From Aquificaceae bacterium (GTDB lineage Bacteria; Aquificota; Aquificia; Aquificales; Aquificaceae), in NCBI GenBank assembly GCA_027079305.1, contig JALWVU010000070.1, forward strand, positions 39,978-103,977: a stretch of DNA of 64,000 bases. Direction: 5' to 3'. Each line of letters opens with the position of its first letter. The stretch's first letter is position 1. The translations under genes were made by a program, and so were the position numbers. The notes below the pieces were generated by a model. It saw nothing but the letters and a program-made list of their open reading frames with translations, was not told where the DNA came from and made no database searches. This document shows positions 53,948 to 62,273 of the stretch, in pieces.

Positions 53948-54358
53948 ATGAAGATAACGCTTGTGCTTACGGATTCCTCCTCTGAGTGCAGGAAGGCTCT
54001 CGAGTGGCTGGCGAAGTATGAACAGCTCTTCTCCGCTGAGGTAGAGGTGTTTGCGGTTCTTGAGGACATATACAGGCTCGAGTCCGCGAGCGTATCCCTC
54101 GGAGTTCCTCTGCCTCCCGATACGGTTTCAAAGGCCAAGGAGAGGACCAGGGACAGGATAATTACCCTCTGGAGGCATATAAAGGGAAACGAAGAAGCAA
54201 ACCTGAACGTGGACACCGTAGCCGGTGAGATCAGGGAAGAGGTAATTAAGTTTGTGAGTGACAGAAAGCCTGATATGATAATCTGGGGATGTAGCCCTAC
54301 ACCCGATATCTGCAGGGTGATAGATCAGATAGATATTCCATCACTGATAATAAAGTGA
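53948..54358 (+). CDS. UspA-like protein between atpB and atpE
   Basis: 136 residues. ITLVLTDSSSECRKALEWLA at the start and the C-terminal DRKPDMIIWGCSPTPDICRVIDQIDIPSLIIK resemble the universal stress protein fold, though the ATP-binding glycine motif is degenerate. Start at 53948, one base after the atpB stop; a longer frame within atpB is rejected. Its place between two F0 subunit genes suggests a role in assembly or regulation of the ATP synthase (inference). Confidence 0.68.
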   Translation: MKITLVLTDSSSECRKALEWLAKYEQLFSAEVEVFAVLEDIYRLESASVSLGVPLPPDTVSKAKERTRDRIITLWRHIKGNEEANLNVDTVAGEIREEVIKFVSDRKPDMIIWGCSPTPDICRVIDQIDIPSLIIK

Positions 54359-54368
54359 AAGGAGGTAA

Positions 54369-54716
<348 letters not shown>

Positions 54717-54749
54717 TCCCGCCCGCTCCCTTAACTTAGGAGGAAGGCT

Positions 54750-54893
54750 ATGGCTACGGAAGGCCTGAAGCCTCACATATCGATAAAGAAGAAGAAGAGG
54801 AAAAGCGGTTTCCTCGCGAGGATGAGCACCAAGGCGGGAAGGAAGATCATCAAGAGGCGCAGGAAAAAGGGCAGGAAGAGGCTTGCGCCTTAA
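54750..54893 (+). CDS. rpmH: Ribosomal protein L34
   Basis: 47 residues. The core KSGFLARMSTKAGRKIIKRRRKKGRKRL is L34; the N terminus is MATEGLKPHISIKKKKR. AGGAGGAAGGCT precedes the ATG. It is immediately followed, with one shared base (TAATG), by yidD, while rnpA, which normally lies between, is absent. Confidence 0.95.
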   Translation: MATEGLKPHISIKKKKRKSGFLARMSTKAGRKIIKRRRKKGRKRLAP

Positions 54894-55099
54894 TGAAGTG
54901 GCTTCTGATAAAGTTTCTGAGGTTCTGGCAGGTTTTCGTCTCTCCTCTCTATCCTCCCAGTTGCAAATTCCATCCTACCTGCTCAGAGTACGCCGTAATG
55001 GCTGTGGAAAAGCACGGAGTCTTGAAAGGTTCGTTGAAAGCTCTGTGGAGAGTTATCAGGTGCAATCCCTGGTCTAAAGGAGGTGTGGATCTACCTTGA
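54893..55099 (+). CDS. yidD: Membrane-insertion factor YidD
   Basis: 68 residues. The family pattern WQVFVSPLYPPSCKFHPTCSEYAVMAVEKHGVLKGSLKALWRVIRCNPWSKGGVD is complete, with its three conserved Cys. It helps membrane protein insertion beside YidC. Its ATG overlaps the rpmH stop by one base and its end overlaps the TTG start of yidC by four. Confidence 0.96.
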   Translation: MKWLLIKFLRFWQVFVSPLYPPSCKFHPTCSEYAVMAVEKHGVLKGSLKALWRVIRCNPWSKGGVDLP

Positions 55100-56619
55100 A
55101 TCCCCAACAGCAGGGAGTTGATCCCAAGAGAATCTTCATAGCTATGACCCTGATAGCCTTCCTCATGCTCGGTTATGAGATATTTTCCTCTTACTTTTTC
55201 AAAGCTCCTCAGAGTGCGGAGGAGAGTAGAACTCAAAAGGTAGAGAAAAAGGAGGAGAGAAAAGAAGCTAAGGTTCCGACTCTCATGCTGGGGACCACCA
55301 GGGAGAAGAAGGGAGAAGGGAAAGTTTACTCTTTCGAGTTCGGTAATTTCCATGTTGAGATCTCCTCCGTGGGCGGTAGGATAGTAAAGTTCGTGGATAA
55401 AACCTTTGGATTTGACCTGATAACCGAGGCGGAGAGAAAGCTCAAAGTTTTTCCCCTCGAGGTTTACACGGGAGATCCAGATCTCGATCAGGAGATAAAC
55501 TTCGGCACATACGAGGTTAAAAGAGAGGGTAACAGACTTATTCTTACACTCAAAGATGACCGGATAAGGCTTAAGAAGGTCCTCGAGTTTAAGGATTTCC
55601 TATTTAAAGTCTCTGTGGAAAGTGATATAGAGAAAGGTCTATACATACTTGTGGGAACCCATCCCTTTGAAAGAGCCTTTTACACCCACGAAGGTCCCGT
55701 TATGAAGATAAACGGTGAGGTTGTCAGGATAGATCTGGACGACGTTACGGGAAAACATACCTACGAGGGAAGGATAGAGTTTGCGGGAGAGGAAAGCAGA
55801 TACTTCTTCAAGGGCTTTAAGGGGAATATAAGGAGCGTCGTGGTGGATGGGGTAAGCTACAGGCCGGAAGGAGAAGAGGGTGAAAGGAAGATAACCTTTA
55901 CATACGTTGAGTACAGCGAGCCTCTTACACTATATATGGGCGCCAAGTATTACTCGAGACTCAGGGAGATAGGCCTTCAGGATCTCCTCGACTGGGGAAT
56001 GCTAAAGATCTTCGTAAAGCCCCTGTTTATCTTCATGTATTGGGTCTTCGAGCATACCGGGAGCTGGATCCTCTCTATAGTAATACTGACACTGATCCTG
56101 AGGATAATCTTCTTCCCCCTCAACTACAAGAGCACCACCTCTATGATGAAGCTCCAGGAGGCGGCCCCGCGCCTTGAAAAGATCAGGAAGAAGTATAAGG
56201 ACGATCCTGTGAAAATGCAGGAAGAGATAATGAAGCTTTACTCGGAGATAGGCTTCAACCCTATGAGCGGGTGCCTTCCAATCCTGGTCCAGATACCCAT
56301 ATTCTTTGCTCTATATAAGGTTTTGATAATAACGGTAGACCTCAAGCTCTCGGGTATGCTCTGGATACCGAGCCTTGCGGACAAAGACCCTTTCTACATA
56401 CTTCCCGTAGTGATGGGTCTCACGATGATCCTCCAGCAGAAGATCACACCCAGCCCCGATGCAAAGCAGAATCTAATAATGTATATCTCCGCGGTGGCCT
56501 TTACCTTCCTGCTTGCGAACTTCCCATCGGGTCTTGTCCTCTACTGGACGGTAAACAACGTTCTTAACATAGGCCAGAACTACCTTATAAAGAATGTCAT
56601 CTTGAAGAAGAAGCAATAG
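55096..56619 (+). CDS. yidC: Membrane protein insertase YidC
   Basis: 507 residues. N-terminal helix (about 11-29), a large periplasmic beta domain (about 60-300) and the conserved five-helix core with GSWILSIVILTLILRIIFFPLNYKSTTSMMKLQ, NPMSGCLPILVQIPIFFALYKVL and FPSGLVLYWTVNNVLNIGQ. TTG is the start codon; AAGGAGG lies 12 bases upstream inside yidD. The 3' end overlaps the convergent epimerase gene by 23 bases. Confidence 0.96.
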   Translation: MNPQQQGVDPKRIFIAMTLIAFLMLGYEIFSSYFFKAPQSAEESRTQKVEKKEERKEAKVPTLMLGTTREKKGEGKVYSFEFGNFHVEISSVGGRIVKFVDKTFGFDLITEAERKLKVFPLEVYTGDPDLDQEINFGTYEVKREGNRLILTLKDDRIRLKKVLEFKDFLFKVSVESDIEKGLYILVGTHPFERAFYTHEGPVMKINGEVVRIDLDDVTGKHTYEGRIEFAGEESRYFFKGFKGNIRSVVVDGVSYRPEGEEGERKITFTYVEYSEPLTLYMGAKYYSRLREIGLQDLLDWGMLKIFVKPLFIFMYWVFEHTGSWILSIVILTLILRIIFFPLNYKSTTSMMKLQEAAPRLEKIRKKYKDDPVKMQEEIMKLYSEIGFNPMSGCLPILVQIPIFFALYKVLIITVDLKLSGMLWIPSLADKDPFYILPVVMGLTMILQQKITPSPDAKQNLIMYISAVAFTFLLANFPSGLVLYWTVNNVLNIGQNYLIKNVILKKKQ

Positions 56620-57538
56620 ATAGATACTCCTCCAGGGCCCACCTTAAGGACTCCTCGTAGGGAATGGGATCTCTACCGAGGAATGTTCTCACTCCGTTCG
56701 GATGGGCGTTTTCGGAAAGACCGCACACGTTGTCCCTCCACATCATAAGTATCTGGTCAGAAGAGAAGGGAGGAGGTTGCACCACAGCTTCAACCACTTT
56801 TCCCACGTAATACATAAGCGTCTTTGGGAGAGGGATCATCAATACACGCCTGTTCAGGTAAGAGAACACATCTTCCAGAAGTTCTTTGAAGCTTACCTCT
56901 TTGGTTCCACACAACTCGTATACACCCTCCCGATCCTTTTCAATAGCCTCCGCGAAGCACTCCGCCACGTCCCTAACATCTACGGGCTGAAACCTGTAAT
57001 CCCCTCCCCCGGGCAGGGCCACCACAGGAAATATTTTCGTTATCCTGTCCATGTCCGGAAAGAGTTTCTGTTCCGGTCCGAGGATCAGAGAGGGTCTGAA
57101 GATCGTATACCGCATACCTGATTCCATAAGGTGCTTTTCCGCCCATCTCTTAGTCTGGTGGTATCTGGAAGGGGCCCTGTCGTCTGTGCCCAGGGCGCTC
57201 ATGTGGACCGCCTTCCCAACTCCGAGTTCCCTGGCTGAGTCGTATAAGTTGACCGAGAACCTGTAGTGAACCTCTTCAAAGGTTATGTTCTTCCGCTTTA
57301 TTTCCGCAAGTATACCTATGAGATTGACAACTGCCTCCGGCTGTGAGGACCTCAGAGCTTCTCTGACAGATTCCCTACTGGAAAAATCCACCTCCACAAC
57401 CTTCACAGATTCTCCGAATAAGGATTTTGCTTTAGCAGGGTTCCTCACCCCCAAAACGACCTCGTGATCTCTCTTCAGAAGCTCCCTAACCACATACCTG
57501 CCTACGAAACCCGTCCCTCCTGTTACGAAGACCCTCAA
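56597..57538 (-). CDS. NAD(P)-binding epimerase (NDUFA9-like SDR)
   Basis: 313 residues, atypical extended SDR. N-terminal VFVTGGTGFVGRYVVRELLKR is the nucleotide-binding motif, followed by VVNLIGILAE and HMSALGTD...YHQTKRWAEKHL with an active-site-like YxxxK region. Similar proteins in Aquificales and cyanobacteria are related to the NDUFA9 subunit of complex I. Start is TTG at 57538, with GGGAGG six bases upstream and overlapping the previous stop (TTGA). Confidence 0.85.
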   Translation of the reverse strand: MRVFVTGGTGFVGRYVVRELLKRDHEVVLGVRNPAKAKSLFGESVKVVEVDFSSRESVREALRSSQPEAVVNLIGILAEIKRKNITFEEVHYRFSVNLYDSARELGVGKAVHMSALGTDDRAPSRYHQTKRWAEKHLMESGMRYTIFRPSLILGPEQKLFPDMDRITKIFPVVALPGGGDYRFQPVDVRDVAECFAEAIEKDREGVYELCGTKEVSFKELLEDVFSYLNRRVLMIPLPKTLMYYVGKVVEAVVQPPPFSSDQILMMWRDNVCGLSENAHPNGVRTFLGRDPIPYEESLRWALEEYLSIASSSR

Positions 57539-58188
57539 CTCTGACCTCCCGGAACAAGATCTATACACTCATAATAGGACTTTCTAAAGGTTTTCAAGGG
57601 GACTACTTCGAGCTCAAAATCCTCACACCTATCCACGAAGGTCTGATACTCTCCCTCCTCACCACTGAGAGACATTCCCTTTTCACGTAGAAAGTTCAGG
57701 ACGTCCGCATTCAGTTCTTTTCCCAAAAACTTCCGAGGAAGTTTCCTTACCCTTCTACAAACTATCATTGGTCTTGAGATCTTGAGAACCTCACTAAGGA
57801 TCACCTCTTCGGCCATTCCCCACAACGGAAAGACCGCCCTTACACCCATACCTTTACACAGGGACTCCACCATCTTCCTGTGTTCCCTCTGGTATATGTC
57901 CCCAAACACCCCTGCCTCTACGGAAATGGTTGAGAGAACCTCACGAAGAGCTATCAGGAAGTCTCCTTTTCTTTTAGATCCGTAAACGGGCAGGAACATC
58001 ATACCGAGCTTTTTAACCTGTGCTCTCACAAGCTCTTCCCTGAGATGGCAACCTATTAGTCGTTTGTTCCTTCTCTCAACGTATGACAGAGCGTATTCAA
58101 TCGAAAAACCTCTCTGAAGAGCCTTCCTGTAGGACAGGTAGCTGTCCTTCCCACCGCTCCAGAGTATGAAAGTTCTCCGTTTCCTCAC
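57535..58188 (-). CDS. PP-loop ATPase, Dph6/DUF71-like
   Basis: 217 residues. The N-terminal LWSGGKDSYLSYRKA is a PP-loop, and GVFGDIYQREHRKMVESLCKGMGVRAVFPLWG is the DUF71/diphthine-ammonia-ligase pattern. Bacteria lack diphthamide, so the substrate must differ; some members are linked to cobamide metabolism. Start is GTG. It is divergent from the PilZ gene with 13 bases between the start codons. Confidence 0.85.
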   Translation of the reverse strand: MRKRRTFILWSGGKDSYLSYRKALQRGFSIEYALSYVERRNKRLIGCHLREELVRAQVKKLGMMFLPVYGSKRKGDFLIALREVLSTISVEAGVFGDIYQREHRKMVESLCKGMGVRAVFPLWGMAEEVILSEVLKISRPMIVCRRVRKLPRKFLGKELNADVLNFLREKGMSLSGEEGEYQTFVDRCEDFELEVVPLKTFRKSYYECIDLVPGGQS

Positions 58189-58194
58189 GATATT
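58189..58194 (+). promoter_or_regulatory. -10-like GATATT, leaderless position
   Basis: Ends 7 bases before the ATG at 58202, within the 13-base gap between divergent genes; no ribosome site. Confidence 0.35.
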
Positions 58195-58201
58195 TAGAAC
58201 T

Positions 58202-59350
58202 ATGGAAGATTTTACCTTCCGATGGGAAACCTATCTGAGAAACTACGAAAAGAAGTTCATCTTTACAGCCCTGAAGATATGTTCCTCTCTTAAAATAGAC
58301 GTTCCTCAGGAGGAGCTAAAGGGCTTTTTCCTGAACCTCTATCACCAGACCTTCTTCTCTAAGGATCTCGATCTCTCTGGCTGTGTGGACTTTATAAAGA
58401 GGTTAAAAGAAAGGGGAGTGGATCTTAAGTTTGTCGCCACAAAGGCTTTCCTCTTGACCATAGGTGAGTTCGCTATCCAGTGCTTTCACAAGGAGGACTC
58501 TATAGAGCCTGTGAAGGAGATGGTGGAGAGAATAGACAGGGTGCTGAACGCCTGTTCGGAAAAGGTGGCTGAAAAGGAAGAGGAGGACCTGATCTCCTAC
58601 GTTCGTAAGCTGATCTCCCATCGTGAGAAGGCGGTGGACTTCAGCGATGTGGATCCTGAGAGTGAGGAGAATAGACGAATACTCGAGGAGTTCAGGGAGC
58701 TTTACAAAAAAGGGGAGAGCCTTGAACTCTTCAACATATACAAAGGACTGCACATAAAGAGCACAGCCAGGATCGTGAGGATAGATAAGGACGGAGTAGT
58801 CCTCGAAGTATCTCCCACCCAGCTTGGGGCGATAGCCATCGACTGGTATACACTCATCAAGCATCCGAGATGGAGCAGAGGTATATACGGGGAGGTGAAG
58901 AGGGTAGATCCTGAAAATAAGAGGGTAAAGCTCTGGAGATTTAAGAGATCGGAGGGAAAGGAGGAGAAGAGGGCATCCGTCAGAGTTAAACCCAAGGATG
59001 TGGTGGAGGTCTCCATAAAGAGCGAGGGAGGAGTTGATCTCACCGGATACATGCTCGATATATCCATAGACCACGTAAACGTGTTTATTCCTAAAGGGAA
59101 TCTCCCTTTCACGGAGGATAAGGATCTAAAACTCTCCTTCCAGTTAGAGAACTGCAGGGAGGGCCGATCTATGGACCTTGAGCTGAAGGGAACGGTCGTA
59201 GGCATACGTCCTATACCGAGGGGTAAGTCGGTGGTGTTCAGACTCCATACCTCTACCCGGGACGAGAGTAAGCTCTCCATCTACCTGACCTGCAGGCAGA
59301 AGGAGATAGTCAGGGACATAAACGACTACGTGAAGGAATATCTCTCTTAG
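58202..59350 (+). CDS. PilZ-domain protein, probable c-di-GMP receptor
   Basis: 382 residues. An N-terminal helical domain (about 1-190) unknown to me, a YcgR-N-like beta module (about 195-265) and a C-terminal PilZ domain with RASVR (RxxxR intact) and DISIDHVNVFI, where the usual DxSxxG has His in place of Gly. It may therefore bind c-di-GMP weakly or through another mode. The gene starts at 58202, supported by spacing to a GATATT. Two GGDEF proteins are in this window. The end overlaps the exonuclease gene by 4 bases. Confidence 0.82.
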   Translation: MEDFTFRWETYLRNYEKKFIFTALKICSSLKIDVPQEELKGFFLNLYHQTFFSKDLDLSGCVDFIKRLKERGVDLKFVATKAFLLTIGEFAIQCFHKEDSIEPVKEMVERIDRVLNACSEKVAEKEEEDLISYVRKLISHREKAVDFSDVDPESEENRRILEEFRELYKKGESLELFNIYKGLHIKSTARIVRIDKDGVVLEVSPTQLGAIAIDWYTLIKHPRWSRGIYGEVKRVDPENKRVKLWRFKRSEGKEEKRASVRVKPKDVVEVSIKSEGGVDLTGYMLDISIDHVNVFIPKGNLPFTEDKDLKLSFQLENCREGRSMDLELKGTVVGIRPIPRGKSVVFRLHTSTRDESKLSIYLTCRQKEIVRDINDYVKEYLS

Positions 59351-59931
59351 ATTCTGCCGGTTTTTGTCAGCCTCTTTATGGAAAAGTAGTCGTCTATGCC
59401 GTAGTTGCTCCAGAGGAGTTTCAGAAGCTCCAAAAATACCTGTGCTGTAACGAGCGCGTCTTCAAGTGCCCTGTGAAGGCGGGAGTAATCCACACCGAAG
59501 TAATCCGCCAGATCCTTCAGGGAGTGGCCGGGAAGGTTTGGAAGGAGCTTCCTTGAAAGCTCTAAGGTGCATATGTATGGCCTTTTGAATCTTTCACCCC
59601 TGTAAATTCGGGTGTATTTGTCTATGAACTTTATATCCTGGGATACGTTGTGTCCCACAACTATGTTGTCGCCGATAAATCCCATGAGTTTTGGCAGAAC
59701 CTCTCTTATCCTGGGGCTCCCCACCAGCATAGCGTTCGTTATGCCCGTTAGTTCCCTTATCCTGTCCGGGATGAAGAAACCCGGATCTACTAAACTCGAA
59801 AAGGTCTCCGTGATCATCCCTCCTTCCACGCGAACCGCCCCTACGTCTATAACCTCCGCATGGTTTACATCGAAGCCCGTAGCTTCCACATCGATCACTA
59901 CAAAGGTCCCGTCGAGCAAGTGATCCTTCAT
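59347..59931 (-). CDS. DnaQ-like 3'-5' exonuclease (DEDDh)
   Basis: 194 residues. Exo I FVVIDVEATGFDVNHAEVIDVGAVRVEGG, Exo II VVGHNVSQDIKFID, and Exo III HRALEDALVTAQVF with the catalytic His. It resembles the epsilon-subunit/PolC exonuclease domain and may proofread DNA polymerase III or process DNA ends. A TATCAT ends 6 bases before the ATG. Confidence 0.92.
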   Translation of the reverse strand: MKDHLLDGTFVVIDVEATGFDVNHAEVIDVGAVRVEGGMITETFSSLVDPGFFIPDRIRELTGITNAMLVGSPRIREVLPKLMGFIGDNIVVGHNVSQDIKFIDKYTRIYRGERFKRPYICTLELSRKLLPNLPGHSLKDLADYFGVDYSRLHRALEDALVTAQVFLELLKLLWSNYGIDDYFSIKRLTKTGRI

Positions 59932-59946
59932 AGGAATATGATAGCC

Positions 59947-60666
59947 TCAGATTGTCCTCCTGACCGCCTCCCACATGGCTATGGCCCCTGCGGATCCCAC
60001 GTTGAGGGATGTGGTCTTGCCCTTCATGGGTATGGTCAGGATCTCGTCCGAGATGTCGAGAACACTTTTGGAAACCCCTTTGTCTTCCGAACCAAGGACG
60101 AGAGCACAGGGAAAAACTATCTCAAACTCCCTTATGTCTCTGCCCCCTTTTTCGATTGAGAAGATCCAGCCTCCCATCTTCCTGAACTCTCTGAGGGCCT
60201 TCTGCAGGCTCGGGACCTTGGAGATCTTCAGGTGGAAGATAGCTCCCGAGGAGGCCTTCACGACAGTCTGATTTATGGGGGAGGCCCTCTCCTTCGGGAT
60301 CAGGGCACCTACTCCGCCGAGGACCTCGCAGGTCCTGAGTAAATTCCCCACGTTCTGCGGGTCCGTTATGTGGTCTATCACGAGGAAGAAGGAGCTTTTC
60401 TCTATGGCTTCGGAGAAAAGCTCGTGGGGGGAGACGTAGGAAACGGGACTCAGCAGTGCCACAACGCCCTGAGTTTTCTTCGTTCCCGCCAGCTCCTCAA
60501 CCTTCCTCCTCGAGATCCTCTGAACCTTAACTCCCCTCTCTTTGGCCAGTTTGAGAAGCTCACTCGGGGGGCGGGAGTCGTGGGCCACGTAGATCTTCTC
60601 TATCTCCCTTCCAGCTCTGAGGGCCTCGATTATGGGGTTCCTCCCGTGGACGGTAAGTCTCTCCAT
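59947..60666 (-). CDS. rlmB: SpoU-family rRNA 2'-O-methyltransferase
   Basis: 239 residues. N-terminal substrate-binding domain (VHGRNPIIEALRAGREIEKIY...) and a SPOUT catalytic domain with VIDHITDPQNVGNLLRTCEVLG, LVLGSEDKGVSKSVL and SLNVGSAGAIAMWEA (trefoil knot). The RlmB type methylates G2251 of 23S rRNA. The ATG at 60666 is preferred over GTG at 60690 because TAGAAT ends exactly 8 bases before it. Confidence 0.93.
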   Translation of the reverse strand: MERLTVHGRNPIIEALRAGREIEKIYVAHDSRPPSELLKLAKERGVKVQRISRRKVEELAGTKKTQGVVALLSPVSYVSPHELFSEAIEKSSFFLVIDHITDPQNVGNLLRTCEVLGGVGALIPKERASPINQTVVKASSGAIFHLKISKVPSLQKALREFRKMGGWIFSIEKGGRDIREFEIVFPCALVLGSEDKGVSKSVLDISDEILTIPMKGKTTSLNVGSAGAIAMWEAVRRTI

Positions 60667-60674
60667 CTGAGTAA

Positions 60675-60680
60675 ATTCTA
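60675..60680 (-). promoter_or_regulatory. -10-like TAGAAT of rlmB
   Basis: On the - strand, ends 8 bases before the chosen ATG at 60666. Confidence 0.4.
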
Positions 60681-60767
60681 CACTTTCCACCGCTGGAACA
60701 CAGCATTATTAGAAAATCTTATAGATAGTTATCAGATTTCTTATAGCTATTATGCTAAGAATTTATT

Positions 60768-60789
60768 AAATTTCATACTCATGAAACTT
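60768..60789. promoter_or_regulatory. Inverted repeat upstream of histone-fold operon
   Basis: AAATTTCAT-ACTC-ATGAAACTT, a 9-bp stem with one mismatch, in a strikingly AT-rich 128-base region between rlmB and the gene at 60819. A regulator-binding site is likely; AAGGAGGTGAG follows before the start. Confidence 0.5.
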
Positions 60790-60818
60790 GATAATAAAAC
60801 CATCAAGGAGGTGAGAGA

Positions 60819-61295
60819 ATGCGATACCTGCTGACCGCCATCGTGATCGCCCTCGCTGGTATAGTCGTGGGGGCAGGCTCTGGAAGCTACCTGACCTACA
60901 ACAACCTGATGAGGAAGGTGGGAAGCATCCCCGCCTCGCCGATAGTGATGCAAGCCAAATACGACAGGGAGAAGCACCAGATCAACTACTCCATCCTCAA
61001 TCCAGGAACGCTTCCCCTCACAATAGTGGAGAAGAGCTTCGTCTTCAGGCCTGGTAAGGAGACCAAAGAGAAGGCCTACGTTGTAGCGGACATCCCCGCG
61101 AGCATAACCTTGCCTCCTGGAGCGGTAACCATGGTGTCCCTCAAGCTCAAGGAGGAGACGGAGGAGCTGAAGACGGGAGACGTGGTGGTCGTGACCTTCA
61201 CCTACACGCATCCCCTCTCCAGGGATCTCTACACGGTGGTTCATCCCTTCACCTACGGGGGAAACTTGAAAAAGCAGAAGAAGGAGGGTAAGTGA
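60819..61295 (+). CDS. Membrane-anchored beta-sandwich protein
   Basis: 158 residues. N-terminal transmembrane anchor (about 4-27), then a beta-rich Ig-like domain (INYSILNPGTLPLTIVEKSFVF, LPPGAVTMVSLKL), ending in a Lys-rich tail. It should face the periplasm. Strong AAGGAGGTGAG upstream. Its stop overlaps the next gene (TGATG). Family not recognised. Confidence 0.68.
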   Translation: MRYLLTAIVIALAGIVVGAGSGSYLTYNNLMRKVGSIPASPIVMQAKYDREKHQINYSILNPGTLPLTIVEKSFVFRPGKETKEKAYVVADIPASITLPPGAVTMVSLKLKEETEELKTGDVVVVTFTYTHPLSRDLYTVVHPFTYGGNLKKQKKEGK

Positions 61296-61816
61296 TGAGC
61301 GCTGAGAGGGTTACCTGGTGGTCCGTGTTTGCGGTCTTCTTTATAATCCTGCTCCTTACCTTCTTCACCGCCTACATCTCCCTTCTGGCCCTTACCATAC
61401 CTGAGGGGCTCGCCTACATCGTGGGGCTGATCATCTTTCTCCTGCTCGGAAACAGACTACTCTTCGGATACGCGGGGCTTCTGATAACTATGGAGAATCT
61501 CCTGAAGGAAGAGGAGCTCGACAGGGATAAGCTGATGGAGAAGAGCAAAGCCCCCCTCGAGATGGTAAAAGATCTGAGTAATATAGCCCTTATAGCCCTC
61601 TGGCTTAAGGATGTGGACTACTACAGATACGCCTACTACGGGATCTTCTCGCTCCTCATGCTCTTTGCCCTTCTCAGCAAGATGGACCTGATCGAGTTCG
61701 GAAACTATGTGGAGGGGAGCTTTTGGGGTGCCTCCGCTGTAACCGTCCTGATATGGTCCCTCGATATAAGCGCCCACTACCTGATGGGAAGAATTCTCGA
61801 AAAGGAGGTGGTTTGA
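61295..61816 (+). CDS. Four-helix membrane protein
   Basis: 173 residues with two N-terminal helices (about 8-55), a charged loop (KEEELDRDKLMEKSKAPLEMVKDL), and two further helices (about 105-160). No motif recognised. AAGGAGGGTAAGTG supports the ATG at 61295. It overlaps both neighbours by TGATG junctions, so it is made with them. Confidence 0.65.
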   Translation: MSAERVTWWSVFAVFFIILLLTFFTAYISLLALTIPEGLAYIVGLIIFLLLGNRLLFGYAGLLITMENLLKEEELDRDKLMEKSKAPLEMVKDLSNIALIALWLKDVDYYRYAYYGIFSLLMLFALLSKMDLIEFGNYVEGSFWGASAVTVLIWSLDISAHYLMGRILEKEVV

Positions 61817-62268
61817 TGGCGAGAGTTATGGGAGTTGCAAAGGTTGAAGCCCTTTTCAGGAGAAGTGCTGGGCTGGACATCGACGAAAAGAACAAGATAG
61901 CCATGTGTCTGGACATAGTGGAGTCGAAGCTACACGACCTTCTGCTCGTAGGTGAGGAGAAGGCCCTATCCAACGGCAGGGAGGAGATGCTCGTTCACGA
62001 CCTCCCTATAACTAAAGGTCTCAGGAAAACGATAAGAGAGTTCGAGGCCCTGAACGAAGAGGTTCCCGTGGAGGATGTGGCCAGATTCGTCGCTTCCCTG
62101 CCACCACTGAAGGTGGCCTACTCGGAGGAGGTTAGGGAGGAGCTTCCCAAGGTGGCGGGAGGTCTCATGGTCGCCCTTGCAAAGATGACCAAGCTCTTTT
62201 CCGCGGAGAGGAGACCTTCCGTCGATGAGATAGAGAAAGCCAGACAGGCCCTCGACCTTACACTCTGA
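61816..62268 (+). CDS. DUF1931 histone-fold protein
   Basis: 150 residues. MARVMGVAKVEALFRRSAGLDIDEKNKIAMCLDIVESKLHDLL begins a tandem histone-fold pattern, with HDLPITKGLRKTIREFEAL in the middle and LPKVAGGLMVALAKMTKLF in the second half. It is close to Aquifex AQ_328, a structurally known histone-like DUF1931 protein. It may bind DNA, though direct proof for the family is limited. The start at 61816 overlaps the previous stop. Confidence 0.85.
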   Translation: MARVMGVAKVEALFRRSAGLDIDEKNKIAMCLDIVESKLHDLLLVGEEKALSNGREEMLVHDLPITKGLRKTIREFEALNEEVPVEDVARFVASLPPLKVAYSEEVREELPKVAGGLMVALAKMTKLFSAERRPSVDEIEKARQALDLTL

Positions 62269-62273
62269 GGGCC

